A DNA stretch of 64,000 bases. Source: Thermoflexus hugenholtzii (GTDB lineage: Bacteria > Chloroflexota > Anaerolineae > Thermoflexales > Thermoflexaceae). Within the stretch, counting starts at the first letter, position 1. The number at the start of each line of letters is the position of its first letter. The stretch spans positions 248,001 to 312,000 of the forward strand of contig NZ_CP076326.1 of the NCBI RefSeq assembly GCF_018771565.1, written 5' to 3'. The position numbers and the translations under genes are program-made. Positions 27,263-35,668 of this stretch are shown piece by piece. The notes under the pieces were generated by a model, which was given only the letters and a program-made list of their open reading frames with translations, searched no databases and was not told the DNA's origin.

Positions 27263-27283
27263 CGTCCTGTCTGGCCTCCAGCA

Positions 27284-27317
27284 GGGGGCGCCCTGCAAAG
27301 GGCGCCCCCGCTTTTCT
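27284..27317 (+). terminator. intrinsic terminator after the secreted protein gene
   Basis: An 11-bp perfect stem (27284-27294 with 27299-27309) closed by a GCAA tetraloop and followed by GCTTTTCT. Confidence 0.85.
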
Positions 27318-27350
27318 CTATGAGATCTTCCCCCAGAAAGGAGGCCCTAT

Positions 27351-28583
27351 ATGCCGGGAGAGCGATGTCTCTTCGGGCTTTGCGCGGAGGAGCCCGTCTG
27401 GATCATCCTGGCAGGGGTGATCCTGTGGCTCCTGTATGGGCTGCTCTTCCTCCTCATCCGGGCCTTCCTGGTGGCCGGGATGCTCCGGGAGCTCACCCGG
27501 GCCGAGATCGAGGGGACCCGCCGGCGCATCCAGCTGGAACAGAAGGAGCCCGAGGCGGTCACCCCCTCCGAACAGGTCGTGCTGAACCATGTCGAGGCGC
27601 TGCTCCAGCAGGCGGAGCGAGCGGTTTCCTGGACCTTCGGGGACAAAGTGAAAGCGCTATGCTGGAACGGCGGGGCGGAGCTGGCCGCCTGGCGGTTGAT
27701 CCACGACGCGGAGCGGCTGGCGGCGAACGCGATGGCCACGCCCCACCTCAAGGCCCGGCTGCAGCGGGCCCTGGGCGACCTCTCGGAGCTTCCCCCGGCG
27801 CGTCAGAAGGCATGGAAAAAGCCTCTCCAGGAAGCGCTGGGGCATGCAAACGGGGATGCCCGAGCGACCCTTTCGGCGTTCCTGGCGGATCTCTACGAGG
27901 CGCGGGACAAGCGGTTCATGCTGGTGCTTAAGATGCAGAACTTGCTGACCTTTATGGTTCTCGTGGGCTTGCCGATTGGGCTGGCCCTGGCCATCGTGGG
28001 CTACGGCCCGATCTTGCTGGCGGGGGCGGTGGGCGGTCTGCTCAGCCGGCTGGCGCGGGTGTATCGGGGCAGCCCGAAGATGCCGGACTACGGGCTCTCG
28101 TGGGCGACGGTGTTCCCGGCACCCCTCTTTGGGGCCCTCAGCGCATGGGCCGGCCTGCACCTGGTCGCGATCCTGCAAAACCAGCAGATTCTCTCTCTGG
28201 AAGCGCTGGGAACGCTTTCCCAGCTTCTCACCCCACCCATCGCGCTGCAGAAAGACACGGTGCCCCTCCTGGCCCTGGGGGCCCTCTTCGGCCTCTCTGA
28301 GCGCCTGCTGGACCGTATGGTGGAGAAGACGGAGGAGCTGTGGAAGAAGCAGGAGAAGAAGCCGGAGGAGGGGCCGCCCGAGGAGACCCCGGAGGAGATC
28401 GTCCGGCGTATGCAGCTGCGGTTGGAGACGGAGGAGCAAGAGAAGGACGGGCCGCGCGTCACGCGCCGGATGACGCTGGACGTCCTCCAGGGGCCAGGGA
28501 AGGCCGGGCCTTCCGAGGCTCCCCGGGAACGGGAAGAGCCGGGCTCCCCAACCACTGCTTCCCCGAGTCCGCCGCCGCCGTAG
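27351..28583 (+). CDS. membrane protein of unknown function with acidic cytoplasmic tail
   Basis: 410 residues, not recognised. One N-terminal transmembrane helix (about 16-37), a soluble helical region of about 150 residues (VLNHVEALLQQAERAV and similar), two or three helices near 200-270 (LLTFMVLVGLPIGLALAIVG, PILLAGAVGGLLSRLA), another hydrophobic stretch near 285-320, and a highly charged Glu/Lys/Pro C-terminal tail. ATG 27351 has AAAGGAGG upstream. It starts only 34 bases after the terminator of the secreted-protein gene, so it may depend on read-through or a promoter not recognised. A strong terminator follows. Confidence 0.75.
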   Translation: MPGERCLFGLCAEEPVWIILAGVILWLLYGLLFLLIRAFLVAGMLRELTRAEIEGTRRRIQLEQKEPEAVTPSEQVVLNHVEALLQQAERAVSWTFGDKVKALCWNGGAELAAWRLIHDAERLAANAMATPHLKARLQRALGDLSELPPARQKAWKKPLQEALGHANGDARATLSAFLADLYEARDKRFMLVLKMQNLLTFMVLVGLPIGLALAIVGYGPILLAGAVGGLLSRLARVYRGSPKMPDYGLSWATVFPAPLFGALSAWAGLHLVAILQNQQILSLEALGTLSQLLTPPIALQKDTVPLLALGALFGLSERLLDRMVEKTEELWKKQEKKPEEGPPEETPEEIVRRMQLRLETEEQEKDGPRVTRRMTLDVLQGPGKAGPSEAPREREEPGSPTTASPSPPPP

Positions 28584-28634
28584 CCTCCGAAGAACCCGCG
28601 CGACGCCATCCCGACCCGCTGACGATGCGAGGAT

Positions 28635-28671
28635 CCGGCCGGACGATTGGGGGTCGTCCGGCCGGCTTTTT
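28635..28671 (+). terminator. intrinsic terminator after the 410-residue membrane protein gene
   Basis: A 12-bp perfect stem (28635-28646 with 28654-28665), 7-base loop, then CTTTTT. Confidence 0.9.
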
Positions 28672-28691
28672 CAAGCCGGGGCGGCCGGTCT

Positions 28692-28709
28692 GTTCACAAG
28701 TTGTTCCGA
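28692..28709 (+). promoter_or_regulatory. GTTCACA direct-repeat site C
   Basis: GTTCACA (28692-28698), 4 bases, then GTTCCGA (28703-28709): 11-bp period with a weaker second half. It lies 20 bases after a terminator and 44 bases before ATG 28754. A CGAGAT hexamer nine bases further (28719-28724) is a possible weak -10. Confidence 0.6.
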
Positions 28710-28753
28710 TGCAGGAGGCGAGATGTTCCCGAATCCGGGGGAAGGAGGCGCCC

Positions 28754-29023
28754 ATGGGACGGATCAGCTGGTTCAGCGAGGAGGGGGATGACCTCTTCTT
28801 CCAGCGGTATGTCGATCGGATGGAGTCCTGGCAGCAGGCCATCGCCGACGGCCGCATCGACCCGGAGGAGGTGCGGGCCCAGGCGGAGCGGGTGGCGGCC
28901 CTGCTGCGGGAGATCGAACCCCAGCTCAGCGACGCCCTCCATGAGCAGGTCACCCAGCTGCTGCTGGAGCTGGCGGTTCTGAATGCGATGCAAACGACCC
29001 TTTTCCTGCAGACCCCGGCCTGA
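28754..29023 (+). CDS. small helical protein, unknown function
   Basis: 89 residues, no family recognised. The sequence is strongly charged and helical (DPEEVRAQAERVAALLREIE, LHEQVTQLLLELAVLNAM) and has no membrane segment or Cys; a coiled-coil or small scaffold is plausible. ATG 28754 was chosen because GAAGGAGG stands eight bases before it; the longer open frame upstream crosses the terminator at 28635-28671. It is the first gene after operator-like site C, and the next three genes follow with 10-30 base gaps, so it probably opens an operon. Confidence 0.7.
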   Translation: MGRISWFSEEGDDLFFQRYVDRMESWQQAIADGRIDPEEVRAQAERVAALLREIEPQLSDALHEQVTQLLLELAVLNAMQTTLFLQTPA

Positions 29024-29035
29024 GGAGGTGAGGCC

Positions 29036-29632
29036 ATGCCCGATCAGCGCGTGTTCCACGCTCCGAACCTGGATATGGGCCGGCTGGTGCAGAGCCTGGC
29101 CGACTGGTATCGGGCCCAGAAGTTCGAAGTGCAGGTGCTGGATCTCCCCCAGGGTGGGGTGGTGATCCAGGCCCGCCAGGACGAGACATGGCGGAACCTG
29201 CTGGGGGTCTCCTCGGCCCTCAACGTGGCCCTTCGCCGGCAGGGCGACAGCCTGCAGGTGGAGATCGGGGCCGGCAAGTGGGTGGACAAGGCGGTGGCGG
29301 CGGGGGCGGGGCTCTTCCTCCTCTGGCCGCTGCTGTTCACGGCCGCCTACGGGGCCTGGCAGCAGAGCAAGCTGCCCCAGCGGACCTTCGAGTTCATCCA
29401 GTATTTCATCGCCACGGGGGCGGCCCTGCCGGTGGACACGGCGGCCTGGGTGGCCGGCCGCTATCAGGAGGCCCAGCGGTATGTGAGCGCTGTCCAGGCC
29501 ACGACGGCCCCGGCCGCCTCCGGCGGGGAGGCCGCGCCCGGCGGGGCGTATCGCTTCTGCCCCCAGTGCGGAGCGGAGCTCCCGGCCGGCGCCCGCTTCT
29601 GCCCCGCCTGCGGCGCCAAGCTGGGCGCATAG
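29036..29632 (+). CDS. membrane protein with C-terminal zinc ribbon
   Basis: 198 residues. A soluble N-terminal domain of about 80 residues (LVQSLADWYRAQKFEVQVLD, GGVVIQARQDETWRNLLG) resembles small DNA- or lipid-sensing folds only loosely and is unassigned. One hydrophobic helix follows near 89-108 (AVAAGAGLFLLWPLLFTAAY), then a linker and a complete Zn ribbon, FCPQCGAELPAGARFCPACG, at about 174-193. GAGGAGG-type ribosome-binding sequence precedes ATG 29036. It is second in the site C operon; the fourth gene also carries zinc ribbons and a membrane anchor. Confidence 0.75.
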   Translation: MPDQRVFHAPNLDMGRLVQSLADWYRAQKFEVQVLDLPQGGVVIQARQDETWRNLLGVSSALNVALRRQGDSLQVEIGAGKWVDKAVAAGAGLFLLWPLLFTAAYGAWQQSKLPQRTFEFIQYFIATGAALPVDTAAWVAGRYQEAQRYVSAVQATTAPAASGGEAAPGGAYRFCPQCGAELPAGARFCPACGAKLGA

Positions 29633-29653
29633 ACACCGGAAAGGAGGGATCCA

Positions 29654-29935
29654 GTGCGAGCCGGACGCCTTCGATGGTCGGAAGCCATGGTTTGGAAGGA
29701 GCGCGCCCTTGGGGCCTGGCTGTTCTCGGATGTCCAAGGGCTGCAGACCCTGGAGTGGGTGGCCCTGGCCGTTGTCATCCTGGCCCTGCTGGGCGCGGTG
29801 GCCGCCTATCTCCGCAGCCACCCCGATGTCGTGGGCGGGGCGGTCGCCGAGGCCATCCGCTCGTTCTTCGCCCGCCTGACCGAGACCTTCGGCCCCATCC
29901 TCTCGCCGTTTTTCCCCTTCCCCCCTCAAGCGTGA
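29654..29935 (+). CDS. small prepilin-like membrane protein
   Basis: 93 residues starting at GTG 29654 (GGAAAGGAGGG upstream). After about 30 residues the sequence reads VQG-LQTLEWVALAVVILALL: a Gly followed by a hydrophobic helix with Glu at its fifth position. That G/+5 Glu arrangement is the processing signature of type IV prepilins and Flp-type pilins. The remaining 40 residues are short and end in PFFPFPPQA. No prepilin peptidase, ATPase or platform gene lies in the window, so assignment as a pilin is tentative; a simple single-span membrane protein is the alternative. Third gene of the site C operon. Confidence 0.6.
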   Translation: MRAGRLRWSEAMVWKERALGAWLFSDVQGLQTLEWVALAVVILALLGAVAAYLRSHPDVVGGAVAEAIRSFFARLTETFGPILSPFFPFPPQA

Positions 29936-29961
29936 GGGGAGGGGAAAGCGAGGAGGGGACG

Positions 29962-30447
29962 ATGCTCCGGGCGGTTCGGGGAGGGTTGCTGATCGTCGGG
30001 CTGGGGGCCCTCGCGCTCTTCCTCGTCCTCCCCGGAGGGGGGAAGGGCGCCCTGGGCCTCCTGGGGCTGCTGGCCCTCTCCCTGGCGCTGAACCTGTGGC
30101 TCTTGCCGTGGGCCCTGCGGCGGACCCTGGGGGGATGGCGGCCGCGGCTGCCCCGGCCCGTCCCGCCGCCGGGCCTGGGGACGACCATCGAGGAGCGGGT
30201 GGGGGAAACGGCTCGGGCCCTCGTCCGGGCCCTGGAGGGGCCGCCCCCCACCCTTTCCCCGGAGGCCCCGGTGGCCTTCCGGTGCCCGACCTGCGGCCGG
30301 CGGCTGGCGCGAGGGGACGCCCGATGCGCGGGCTGCGGCCAGCCCGCCCGGTTCCGGTGTCCTTATTGCGCCCGGGAGGTGGATCCCGAATGGCGGCGCT
30401 GCCCCGCCTGCGGGGCCGCCCTCCCCGCCGCCTATGAGGGGCGATGA
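29962..30447 (+). CDS. membrane-anchored double zinc-ribbon protein
   Basis: 161 residues. Two hydrophobic helices near 8-25 and 30-50 form an N-terminal anchor; a Pro-rich linker follows; the C-terminal 55 residues contain two zinc ribbons with CPTCGRRL...CAGCG and CPYCAREV...CPACG, eight Cys in four CxxC pairs. Start ATG 29962 follows GAGGAGGGG. No family name beyond zinc-ribbon domain protein. The pairing of small anchored Zn-ribbon proteins with a prepilin-like protein suggests a membrane assembly, but the role is unknown. Last gene before a REP element, so probably the operon end. Confidence 0.75.
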   Translation: MLRAVRGGLLIVGLGALALFLVLPGGGKGALGLLGLLALSLALNLWLLPWALRRTLGGWRPRLPRPVPPPGLGTTIEERVGETARALVRALEGPPPTLSPEAPVAFRCPTCGRRLARGDARCAGCGQPARFRCPYCAREVDPEWRRCPACGAALPAAYEGR

Positions 30448-30570
30448 TCCGCGGCATCCGATCGCCGGATTTCGGGCCCAGGGGCCGCGCCTCGGGGGTA
30501 GGAGCCCCCTGCGCCGGGTGAAGACCGGTTCGGGGCGAAAGCAAGCCGAAATTCATTTCGGCATCCTTCT

Positions 30571-30701
30571 CTGTAGGAGCGGCTTCAGCCGCGACCCATT
30601 GCGATCTCCAAGGCGGAGGATTCGGGATTGTGGGGGCGGCTTCATCCCTGGTCTTTGGGATCTTGAAGGCGGAAGGTTCGGGGCGAAAGCCCCTCCTGCG
30701 C
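30571..30701 (+). repeat. REP/BIME-like element
   Basis: Starts with a TAGGAGCGGCTTCAGCCGCG hairpin and ends with GGGGCGAAAGCCCC; the middle matches one unit of the array at 55.8-56.6 kb. Occupies most of the 270-base gap between 30447 and 30718; no other feature is seen there. Confidence 0.8.
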
Positions 30702-30717
30702 CGGTAAGAGGTCGGCG

Positions 30718-31764
30718 ATGCGACGGGGAGCCCCTTGGATCGCGATCGGATCCGTGCTGATCCTCCTCAGTCTGGGGGCCGTCGGCCTGGGGGGATGGCT
30801 CGCCGTTCGCGCCGGGCGGGCGGGGGATCCGGAGATGGCGCTCATCTGGGGGTGCGGAGGAGGGCTGACGGCCCTCTCCCTGCTGTTCCTGGGGGCCGGG
30901 TTCGCATCGGAGGGGCTCACCCGCATGGCCGCCACGGTGCATGTCGACGTCGAGCCCCGCGCGGCCCGCCTGGGGGAGACCCTCGCGGTTCGGATCGCCG
31001 TGGAGGCCCATCGCCCCCTGATCGCCGGCCCCATCCGCCTCCGGCTGATGACGAAGGAGTTCATGACCTTCTGGGTGTGGGACTGGTTCCGTAAAACCCG
31101 CCGGCGGAAGGAGGAGCGGGAGCAGACGCGCGTGGTCCAGGAGATCCAGATCGCCGACCGCGTCGAGCTCCTCCCCGGGCTCCCCCAGCGCTACATGGCC
31201 GCCCTCGTTGTCCCGATCGATGGGATGGCCTCGTTCCGGCGGGAGGAGCGAGGCCGCCTCGGCGCCGACGTCCACGCCTTCGAATGGTGGGTGGAGCTGG
31301 AGGTCGGGCTGCAGGGGTGGCCCGACGCGTATGAGAAGATCCCGCTCTCCGTCCGGCCCGTTCGGGTATCGCCGGCTCTGGAGGCCCCGGCGGCGGAGCC
31401 TGTTTCGGACCTCCCGTCCTCCGACCCTCTGCGGGTCGCTCTGGCCGCATGGTCTTTCCCGGTGGGCTCCGCCCTGCGGGGATGGGTCCGCTGGGAGGGC
31501 GAGGCGCGGCAGCGGGTGCGGGTGGAGGCCGGCTACCGGATCCTCGCCGAGGGGCGGACCTGGACGACCCTCATCGGCCGCGCCGTTTATGAGCTCGAGC
31601 CCGGCCAGGAGGAAGCGTTCGCCTTTGAGATCCCTTCCGATGGCCCGATCACCCGCTCCGGCGACCTCTATGACATCCGCTGGTTCGTCCGGGGGATCGC
31701 GGATCGTCCCCTCGCCCGGGATCTTCCAGCCGAGGTGGCCGCGCGGGTGGTCCCTCAGGGGTGA
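30718..31764 (+). CDS. membrane-anchored protein with arrestin-like beta domain, unknown function
   Basis: 348 residues. Two N-terminal transmembrane helices (about 8-30 and 42-62) precede a soluble domain of about 280 residues rich in alternating beta-strand patterns: VHVDVEPRAARLGETLAVRI, then WWVELEVGLQG, and IRWFVRGIADRP. The order and the repeat of two beta sandwiches recall arrestin/Spo0M-like folds, but this is a weak, pattern-based impression. No catalytic motif is evident. ATG 30718 follows GTAAGAGGTC after a REP element. The next gene starts 35 bases downstream on the same strand. Confidence 0.6.
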   Translation: MRRGAPWIAIGSVLILLSLGAVGLGGWLAVRAGRAGDPEMALIWGCGGGLTALSLLFLGAGFASEGLTRMAATVHVDVEPRAARLGETLAVRIAVEAHRPLIAGPIRLRLMTKEFMTFWVWDWFRKTRRRKEEREQTRVVQEIQIADRVELLPGLPQRYMAALVVPIDGMASFRREERGRLGADVHAFEWWVELEVGLQGWPDAYEKIPLSVRPVRVSPALEAPAAEPVSDLPSSDPLRVALAAWSFPVGSALRGWVRWEGEARQRVRVEAGYRILAEGRTWTTLIGRAVYELEPGQEEAFAFEIPSDGPITRSGDLYDIRWFVRGIADRPLARDLPAEVAARVVPQG

Positions 31765-31799
31765 GCCGCAAAGAACCCTTAAGCAAGGAGGCGAACCGG

Positions 31800-33038
31800 A
31801 TGCGCTCGCGAACGGTTCTCATCGGCGGCCTGGCGCTGGCCTTCGTCGCGCTGTGCGCTTGCGCCGTCCTGGGCGGCGGATTCCTGGCTTACCGGTTCCT
31901 GCCGCGCCTGCTCTCGCCTACTCCCGCTTCGGAGATCCGGACGCCCACGGCGCGCCCGCCGGTCTCCCCCACTTCCCTTCCGAGGCCAACGGCCACGGCC
32001 GCGCCGCCCTCCCCGCCGACGCCGGGCCCAACCCTCTCCCCGACGGCCGGGGAGGCCCCCGCCCTGCCGCTCCGGATGGCCATCCCGGTAGAGGGGGTCG
32101 TCGCCATCGCCCCGGCCCCCGATGGACGCCTATCGCTGTTCACGGCGAACGGCCAGACCGGGCTTCTGGATCCCCGGACCGGGGAGATCGCGGAGGGGCT
32201 CCCCACCCCGTCGAGGGTGGAAGAGCTGGTCTTCTCCCCGGACGGCCGGGCCTTCGCCCTGCGGACCGGGTCGGAGATCCGCGTGTGGGATGTGCCGGGG
32301 GCGCGAACCCGTTTCACGTTGCCGATCCAGGAAGAGGTGCGCCGCATCGCCTTCTCCCCCCAGGGAAGCTTGTTGCTGGTCGGAGGCGAGCGCACCCTGA
32401 GCGGTTATTACGTGGAGACGGGACGGCGGGCTTTCGCCTTTGATCTCTACGGGCCTGCGGATCAGTTCGTCATGACGCCCGACGAGCGGCTGATCTTCCA
32501 GATGACCGATCGGGCCTCTGATCTCGAGGTGTGGGACGCTTACACCGGGGAGTGGTGGGACTCCATCGAGTTCGAGCCCCTCACGGCCATCGCCCTCTCC
32601 CCCGACGGGCGCCTCCTAACGGCGGCGGAGAACGAGATGCGGCCCATTGAGGGCGAGGGCTATGAAGGTCCCTTCCCGACCCGCGTCGCCCTGTGGCGGG
32701 TCTCCATCGATCCGGACCGGCGAGAGGTGCGTCTGGACCTGCAGGAGGAGCTGGAGCTGCAGCCGGAGATGGAGGGGAAGTTCCCGTTGCCCTTGAAGGC
32801 GCTGCAGTTCACCCCCGATGGCCGGCGGATCGTCGGGCTGGCGGACTGGGTGGGGGAAGGGAACATGAACGGCCGGCTCTACGTCTGGGACGCCGCGAGC
32901 GGGCGGATGATCGGACGGGCGGTCCTCCCGCCGCGCCCCTTGCGGATGGCCTTAATGGAGGAGGGGCGGTCGGTGGCCGTCCTCATCGGCTATATGACGG
33001 GCGTCGAGGTTCGCATCTACGAGATCCCGGGACGTTGA
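31800..33038 (+). CDS. membrane-anchored WD40/beta-propeller-like protein
   Basis: About 412 residues. An N-terminal signal anchor (VLIGGLALAFVALCACAVLG) is followed by a Pro/Thr-rich linker of about 60 residues and a domain of repeated WD40-like blades: LVFSPDGRAFALRTGSEIRVWDV, IAFSPQGSLLLVGGE, IALSPDGRLLTAAENE, LQFTPDGRRIVGLADW (each shown in part). The propeller would lie outside the cell and probably bind protein or glycan. ATG 31800 has AAGGAGGCG upstream; an earlier GTG at 31761 overlapping the previous stop is less likely. The next gene starts 16 bases after its stop. Confidence 0.75.
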   Translation: MRSRTVLIGGLALAFVALCACAVLGGGFLAYRFLPRLLSPTPASEIRTPTARPPVSPTSLPRPTATAAPPSPPTPGPTLSPTAGEAPALPLRMAIPVEGVVAIAPAPDGRLSLFTANGQTGLLDPRTGEIAEGLPTPSRVEELVFSPDGRAFALRTGSEIRVWDVPGARTRFTLPIQEEVRRIAFSPQGSLLLVGGERTLSGYYVETGRRAFAFDLYGPADQFVMTPDERLIFQMTDRASDLEVWDAYTGEWWDSIEFEPLTAIALSPDGRLLTAAENEMRPIEGEGYEGPFPTRVALWRVSIDPDRREVRLDLQEELELQPEMEGKFPLPLKALQFTPDGRRIVGLADWVGEGNMNGRLYVWDAASGRMIGRAVLPPRPLRMALMEEGRSVAVLIGYMTGVEVRIYEIPGR

Positions 33039-33053
33039 TGCGAGGGAGGCGAG

Positions 33054-34922
33054 ATGCGGTCCGCGTGGATGGAGCTGCGCCGGACGGCGGCGGACGCTCT
33101 CCACACGTTCATCCTGGCCCCCCAGCGGAGCGGCGTCGGCCTGCTAACGGATCTCCTCCGCATGGGGCCGCGAGGGTGGGCCTGGCTTCTGTTGCTGTTC
33201 GCCACCCTGGGGACGGCCTTCGTTTTCACTCTCCCGGGGGTGGGCCCGCAGGTCCGGGACGGGCTCGCCCATCCGGCGGGGATCGGGCTGCTCACGCTGT
33301 GGATCGCCTTTCTCTGGACTCTGCTGACGGCGACGGCGGGGGATCTGCCGGCGGCCTTCCGGCTGCCGGTCGCGGTCTATGGCCTGTTCTACTTCGGCCT
33401 GCCGCTGTTGGCCGGGGCCTCGCCGCTGGTGCTGGCGCCGACGCTGGCCCTTCTCCTGTTCGAGCGGACCCATCCCCGCTCCGCCCTCGCGGGCTGGCCC
33501 GGGCGGATCCTGTGGGCGCTGGCCCTGGCCCAGTTCCCGCCCCATCCGATCCATCCCTTCTTGCTCAGCCTGGGGCTCAAGGCGCTGCTGGGGATCGGGC
33601 TGATGAGCCTTCCCTTCTGGCCCTCGGTGCGGATCTCCCGGATGGCGCGGGGGGGCCTGCTGGCCCTGGGCCTGACGATCCCCTATCTGGTCGCCTGGGG
33701 GAGCGGGCCGGCGGCCCTCGGCGAGGGGATCCGGCAGATGCTCGCCGGGGCGTGGGGCCTGAGCGTCCCGGTCTGGCTCTGGCTGGGGGCCAATCTGGTG
33801 GAGGAGGGGGGACGCCTGGGCCACTTCTGGAGCCGCCGGATGGAGCTCCTGCGCGCCCGCCCCCATCTCTTCGGGGCGCTCCCCTTCCTGACCCTGGCGC
33901 TGGGCGCGCTGGCCCTGCCGGCCTTCTGGCCCGAGCTGGGGATGCAGGGGTTGGCGCGCCCGGGACTGTGGGCTCCCTTCGCGCTGTATCAAGGGATCTG
34001 GCATGCCCTTCGGGGCTGGCCTCCGGACGCCTATCTGGCGGGCCGGACGGCCGTCGGGGTCCTGTTCGTCCTGGGGGTGGCCGGCCTCGGGATGCGGCGG
34101 CGGATGGCGGCGGGGGCCTTCGCCCAGCGGTATGTCGCCCTCCTCATCGGCACGGTGGCCTTCCTGTTCGCCTTCTACCAGGCGTTCTTCGAGATCGTGG
34201 ACCTGGAGCTGCCCCAGCAGTGGTGGCCGCTGCTTCTGATGATGGTGGCCTGGACGTGGGAGCCGTTGAAGGGTCTGCAGGAGCTGCGGGAGGAAGCGGA
34301 GGATCTGCTGGAGTGGATCATCGCGGCCGGGCTGTTGTTGCTCACTGCCGTCATGGCCCGGCAGCTCGAGGATCCGGAGGGGCTGGTTCGGAACACCGCC
34401 CTGTGGCCGTTGCTGGGTGCCATGGCCTGGGGCTTCCCCTACCTGCTGTTCACCGCCCTGCAGGCCGCCCGGGGCGTGGAAGGGGAAGGGACGGTCTCCC
34501 CGGTCCGCCCCTTCCTGTTGGGCTATGGCCTGATGCTCCCGCTGGCCTCGCTGCTCCCCCTGGAGGACCGCTTTCTGCCGCCGCTGGCCTTCTTGCTGGG
34601 GAGCCTGCTGCTCCCGCCGCCGGAGGGCTCGCGGACCGATCGATGGATGCACGGGGCGTGGATCGGGTTGGGGGCGGTGGCCTTTCAGGTGGCGCCCTGG
34701 ATCCTGCCCCTGCCGGTCCTTCCGCTGGCGGGGGAGTGGCTGGAGCGCCTCTACCGCCGGACCCCCCTGGAGTTCCTGAGCGCGGTCTATTTCATCCGGG
34801 CGGCGGGAGCGCTGCTCGCGGCCCTTCCCCTGGCGATCCGAACGGGCTTCGGATGGCGCGGGCGGATCGGCGGGCTCCTCGGCGCGCTGCTGTGGGGGCT
34901 CTGGTCCGCCGGCATGCCCTGA
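33054..34922 (+). CDS. large polytopic membrane protein, unknown function
   Basis: 622 residues with at least 15 hydrophobic segments distributed along the whole chain and short loops; no soluble domain larger than about 40 residues and no recognised transporter, protease or glycosyltransferase motif. ATG 33054 follows GGGAGGCGAG. It ends the co-directional run that starts at 30718. The neighbours (anchored propeller, anchored beta-domain protein) suggest a membrane complex, in which this would be the core channel or scaffold; that is inference only. Confidence 0.7.
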   Translation: MRSAWMELRRTAADALHTFILAPQRSGVGLLTDLLRMGPRGWAWLLLLFATLGTAFVFTLPGVGPQVRDGLAHPAGIGLLTLWIAFLWTLLTATAGDLPAAFRLPVAVYGLFYFGLPLLAGASPLVLAPTLALLLFERTHPRSALAGWPGRILWALALAQFPPHPIHPFLLSLGLKALLGIGLMSLPFWPSVRISRMARGGLLALGLTIPYLVAWGSGPAALGEGIRQMLAGAWGLSVPVWLWLGANLVEEGGRLGHFWSRRMELLRARPHLFGALPFLTLALGALALPAFWPELGMQGLARPGLWAPFALYQGIWHALRGWPPDAYLAGRTAVGVLFVLGVAGLGMRRRMAAGAFAQRYVALLIGTVAFLFAFYQAFFEIVDLELPQQWWPLLLMMVAWTWEPLKGLQELREEAEDLLEWIIAAGLLLLTAVMARQLEDPEGLVRNTALWPLLGAMAWGFPYLLFTALQAARGVEGEGTVSPVRPFLLGYGLMLPLASLLPLEDRFLPPLAFLLGSLLLPPPEGSRTDRWMHGAWIGLGAVAFQVAPWILPLPVLPLAGEWLERLYRRTPLEFLSAVYFIRAAGALLAALPLAIRTGFGWRGRIGGLLGALLWGLWSAGMP

Positions 34923-34936
34923 GGCCGCATCCTCCG

Positions 34937-34954
34937 GTTCACAGCCTGTTCCCA
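34937..34954 (+). promoter_or_regulatory. GTTCACA direct-repeat site D
   Basis: GTTCACA (34937-34943), 4 bases, GTTCCCA (34948-34954): 11-bp period. Nine bases further lies GAAGAT (34964-34969), a possible weak -10. The site is 62 bases before ATG 35017. Confidence 0.55.
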
Positions 34955-35016
34955 GGGGCGGGGGAAGATCAGGTGCGAGGGGCTGGGAGATCCGGATCTC
35001 ACGCCGGGAGGCTTCG

Positions 35017-35220
35017 ATGGCTGGGATCGAACCGGTGTCGCATCGGCGGCTCGTGCGCGTCTACGTGGTCCAGGTCTTCCAGGACCCGGATGGGGCGGTC
35101 TACGGCCGGGTGACGGAGCCGGCCACCATGCGCCAGTGGGTTTTCCGCAACCTCGCGGATCTGCCGCGGATCCTGGGGCAAGCCGTGGAGGGCCCCTCGG
35201 AAGCGCCTCCGGGGAAGTGA
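35017..35220 (+). CDS. small protein of unknown function
   Basis: 67 residues, no recognised family. LVRVYVVQVFQDPDGAVYGRV suggests a beta-rich core, followed by a helix (WVFRNLADLPRILGQA) and a Pro/Glu-rich end. No Cys or membrane segment. ATG 35017 has GGGAGG at the right distance, and operator-like site D stands 62 bases upstream, which favours a real gene. The following 35221-35380 stretch shows no feature. Confidence 0.6.
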   Translation: MAGIEPVSHRRLVRVYVVQVFQDPDGAVYGRVTEPATMRQWVFRNLADLPRILGQAVEGPSEAPPGK

Positions 35221-35380
35221 TCCAGTAGTGGCTCCGCCGCGGAAGGGAGCTCGCCGGTCGGAAGGGGGCCATCGTCCGGGCAGCTCGATGGACGGCGCGC
35301 CGCAAGCGCCTCCAGACGATGGCTCCGGATGCGTTCAGGGCCGTGAGCCCTCAAGAACTGCCTCTGGAAAGACTCCCGCT

Positions 35381-35409
35381 TTGACGAGCATATGTGACCA
35401 TAATATAAT
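35381..35409 (+). promoter_or_regulatory. promoter of hicBA
   Basis: TTGACG (35381-35386) and a perfect TATAAT (35404-35409), 17 bp apart. The surrounding DNA is AT-richer than the genome average here. Predicted start near 35416, followed by GGAGGAGGT just before ATG 35453. Confidence 0.85.
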
Positions 35410-35452
35410 GTCAGCAGATGATGGGCCGCATGCCATGGAGGAGGTATAACGG

Positions 35453-35668
35453 ATGGGCAAGCAAGCGCGAGAATTTTACGTGGTGATCGAACGGGATGAA
35501 GACGGATATTATGTGGGGGAGGTTCCCCAACTGCGAGCCTGCTATAGCCAGGGGCGAACGCTGGAGGAGCTGCTGGAAAATATTCGAGAAGTTATCCAGA
35601 TGTGTCTGGAGGAAGGTGAGGAGCCGAGCGCCGAATTCATCGGTTTGCAGAAGGTGATCATCGAATGA
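35453..35668 (+). CDS. hicB: HicB-type antitoxin
   Basis: 71 residues of the partial RNase H-fold HicB family: FYVVIERDEDGYYVGEVPQL, ACYSQGRTLEELLENIRE and IQMCLEEGEEP. HicB binds and neutralises HicA. This short form lacks the C-terminal DNA-binding domain (HTH or ribbon-helix-helix) of longer HicB proteins, so autoregulation must be weak or indirect. The stop overlaps the hicA start by four bases (ATGA), giving coupled translation in the antitoxin-first order. Confidence 0.9.
   Translation: MGKQAREFYVVIERDEDGYYVGEVPQLRACYSQGRTLEELLENIREVIQMCLEEGEEPSAEFIGLQKVIIE

Noticed and set aside
31761-31800. GTG 31761 as start of the propeller protein, overlapping the previous stop
   Set aside because: ATG 31800 has a strong AAGGAGGCG site and begins directly with the signal anchor; the extra 13 residues are charged and unsupported.
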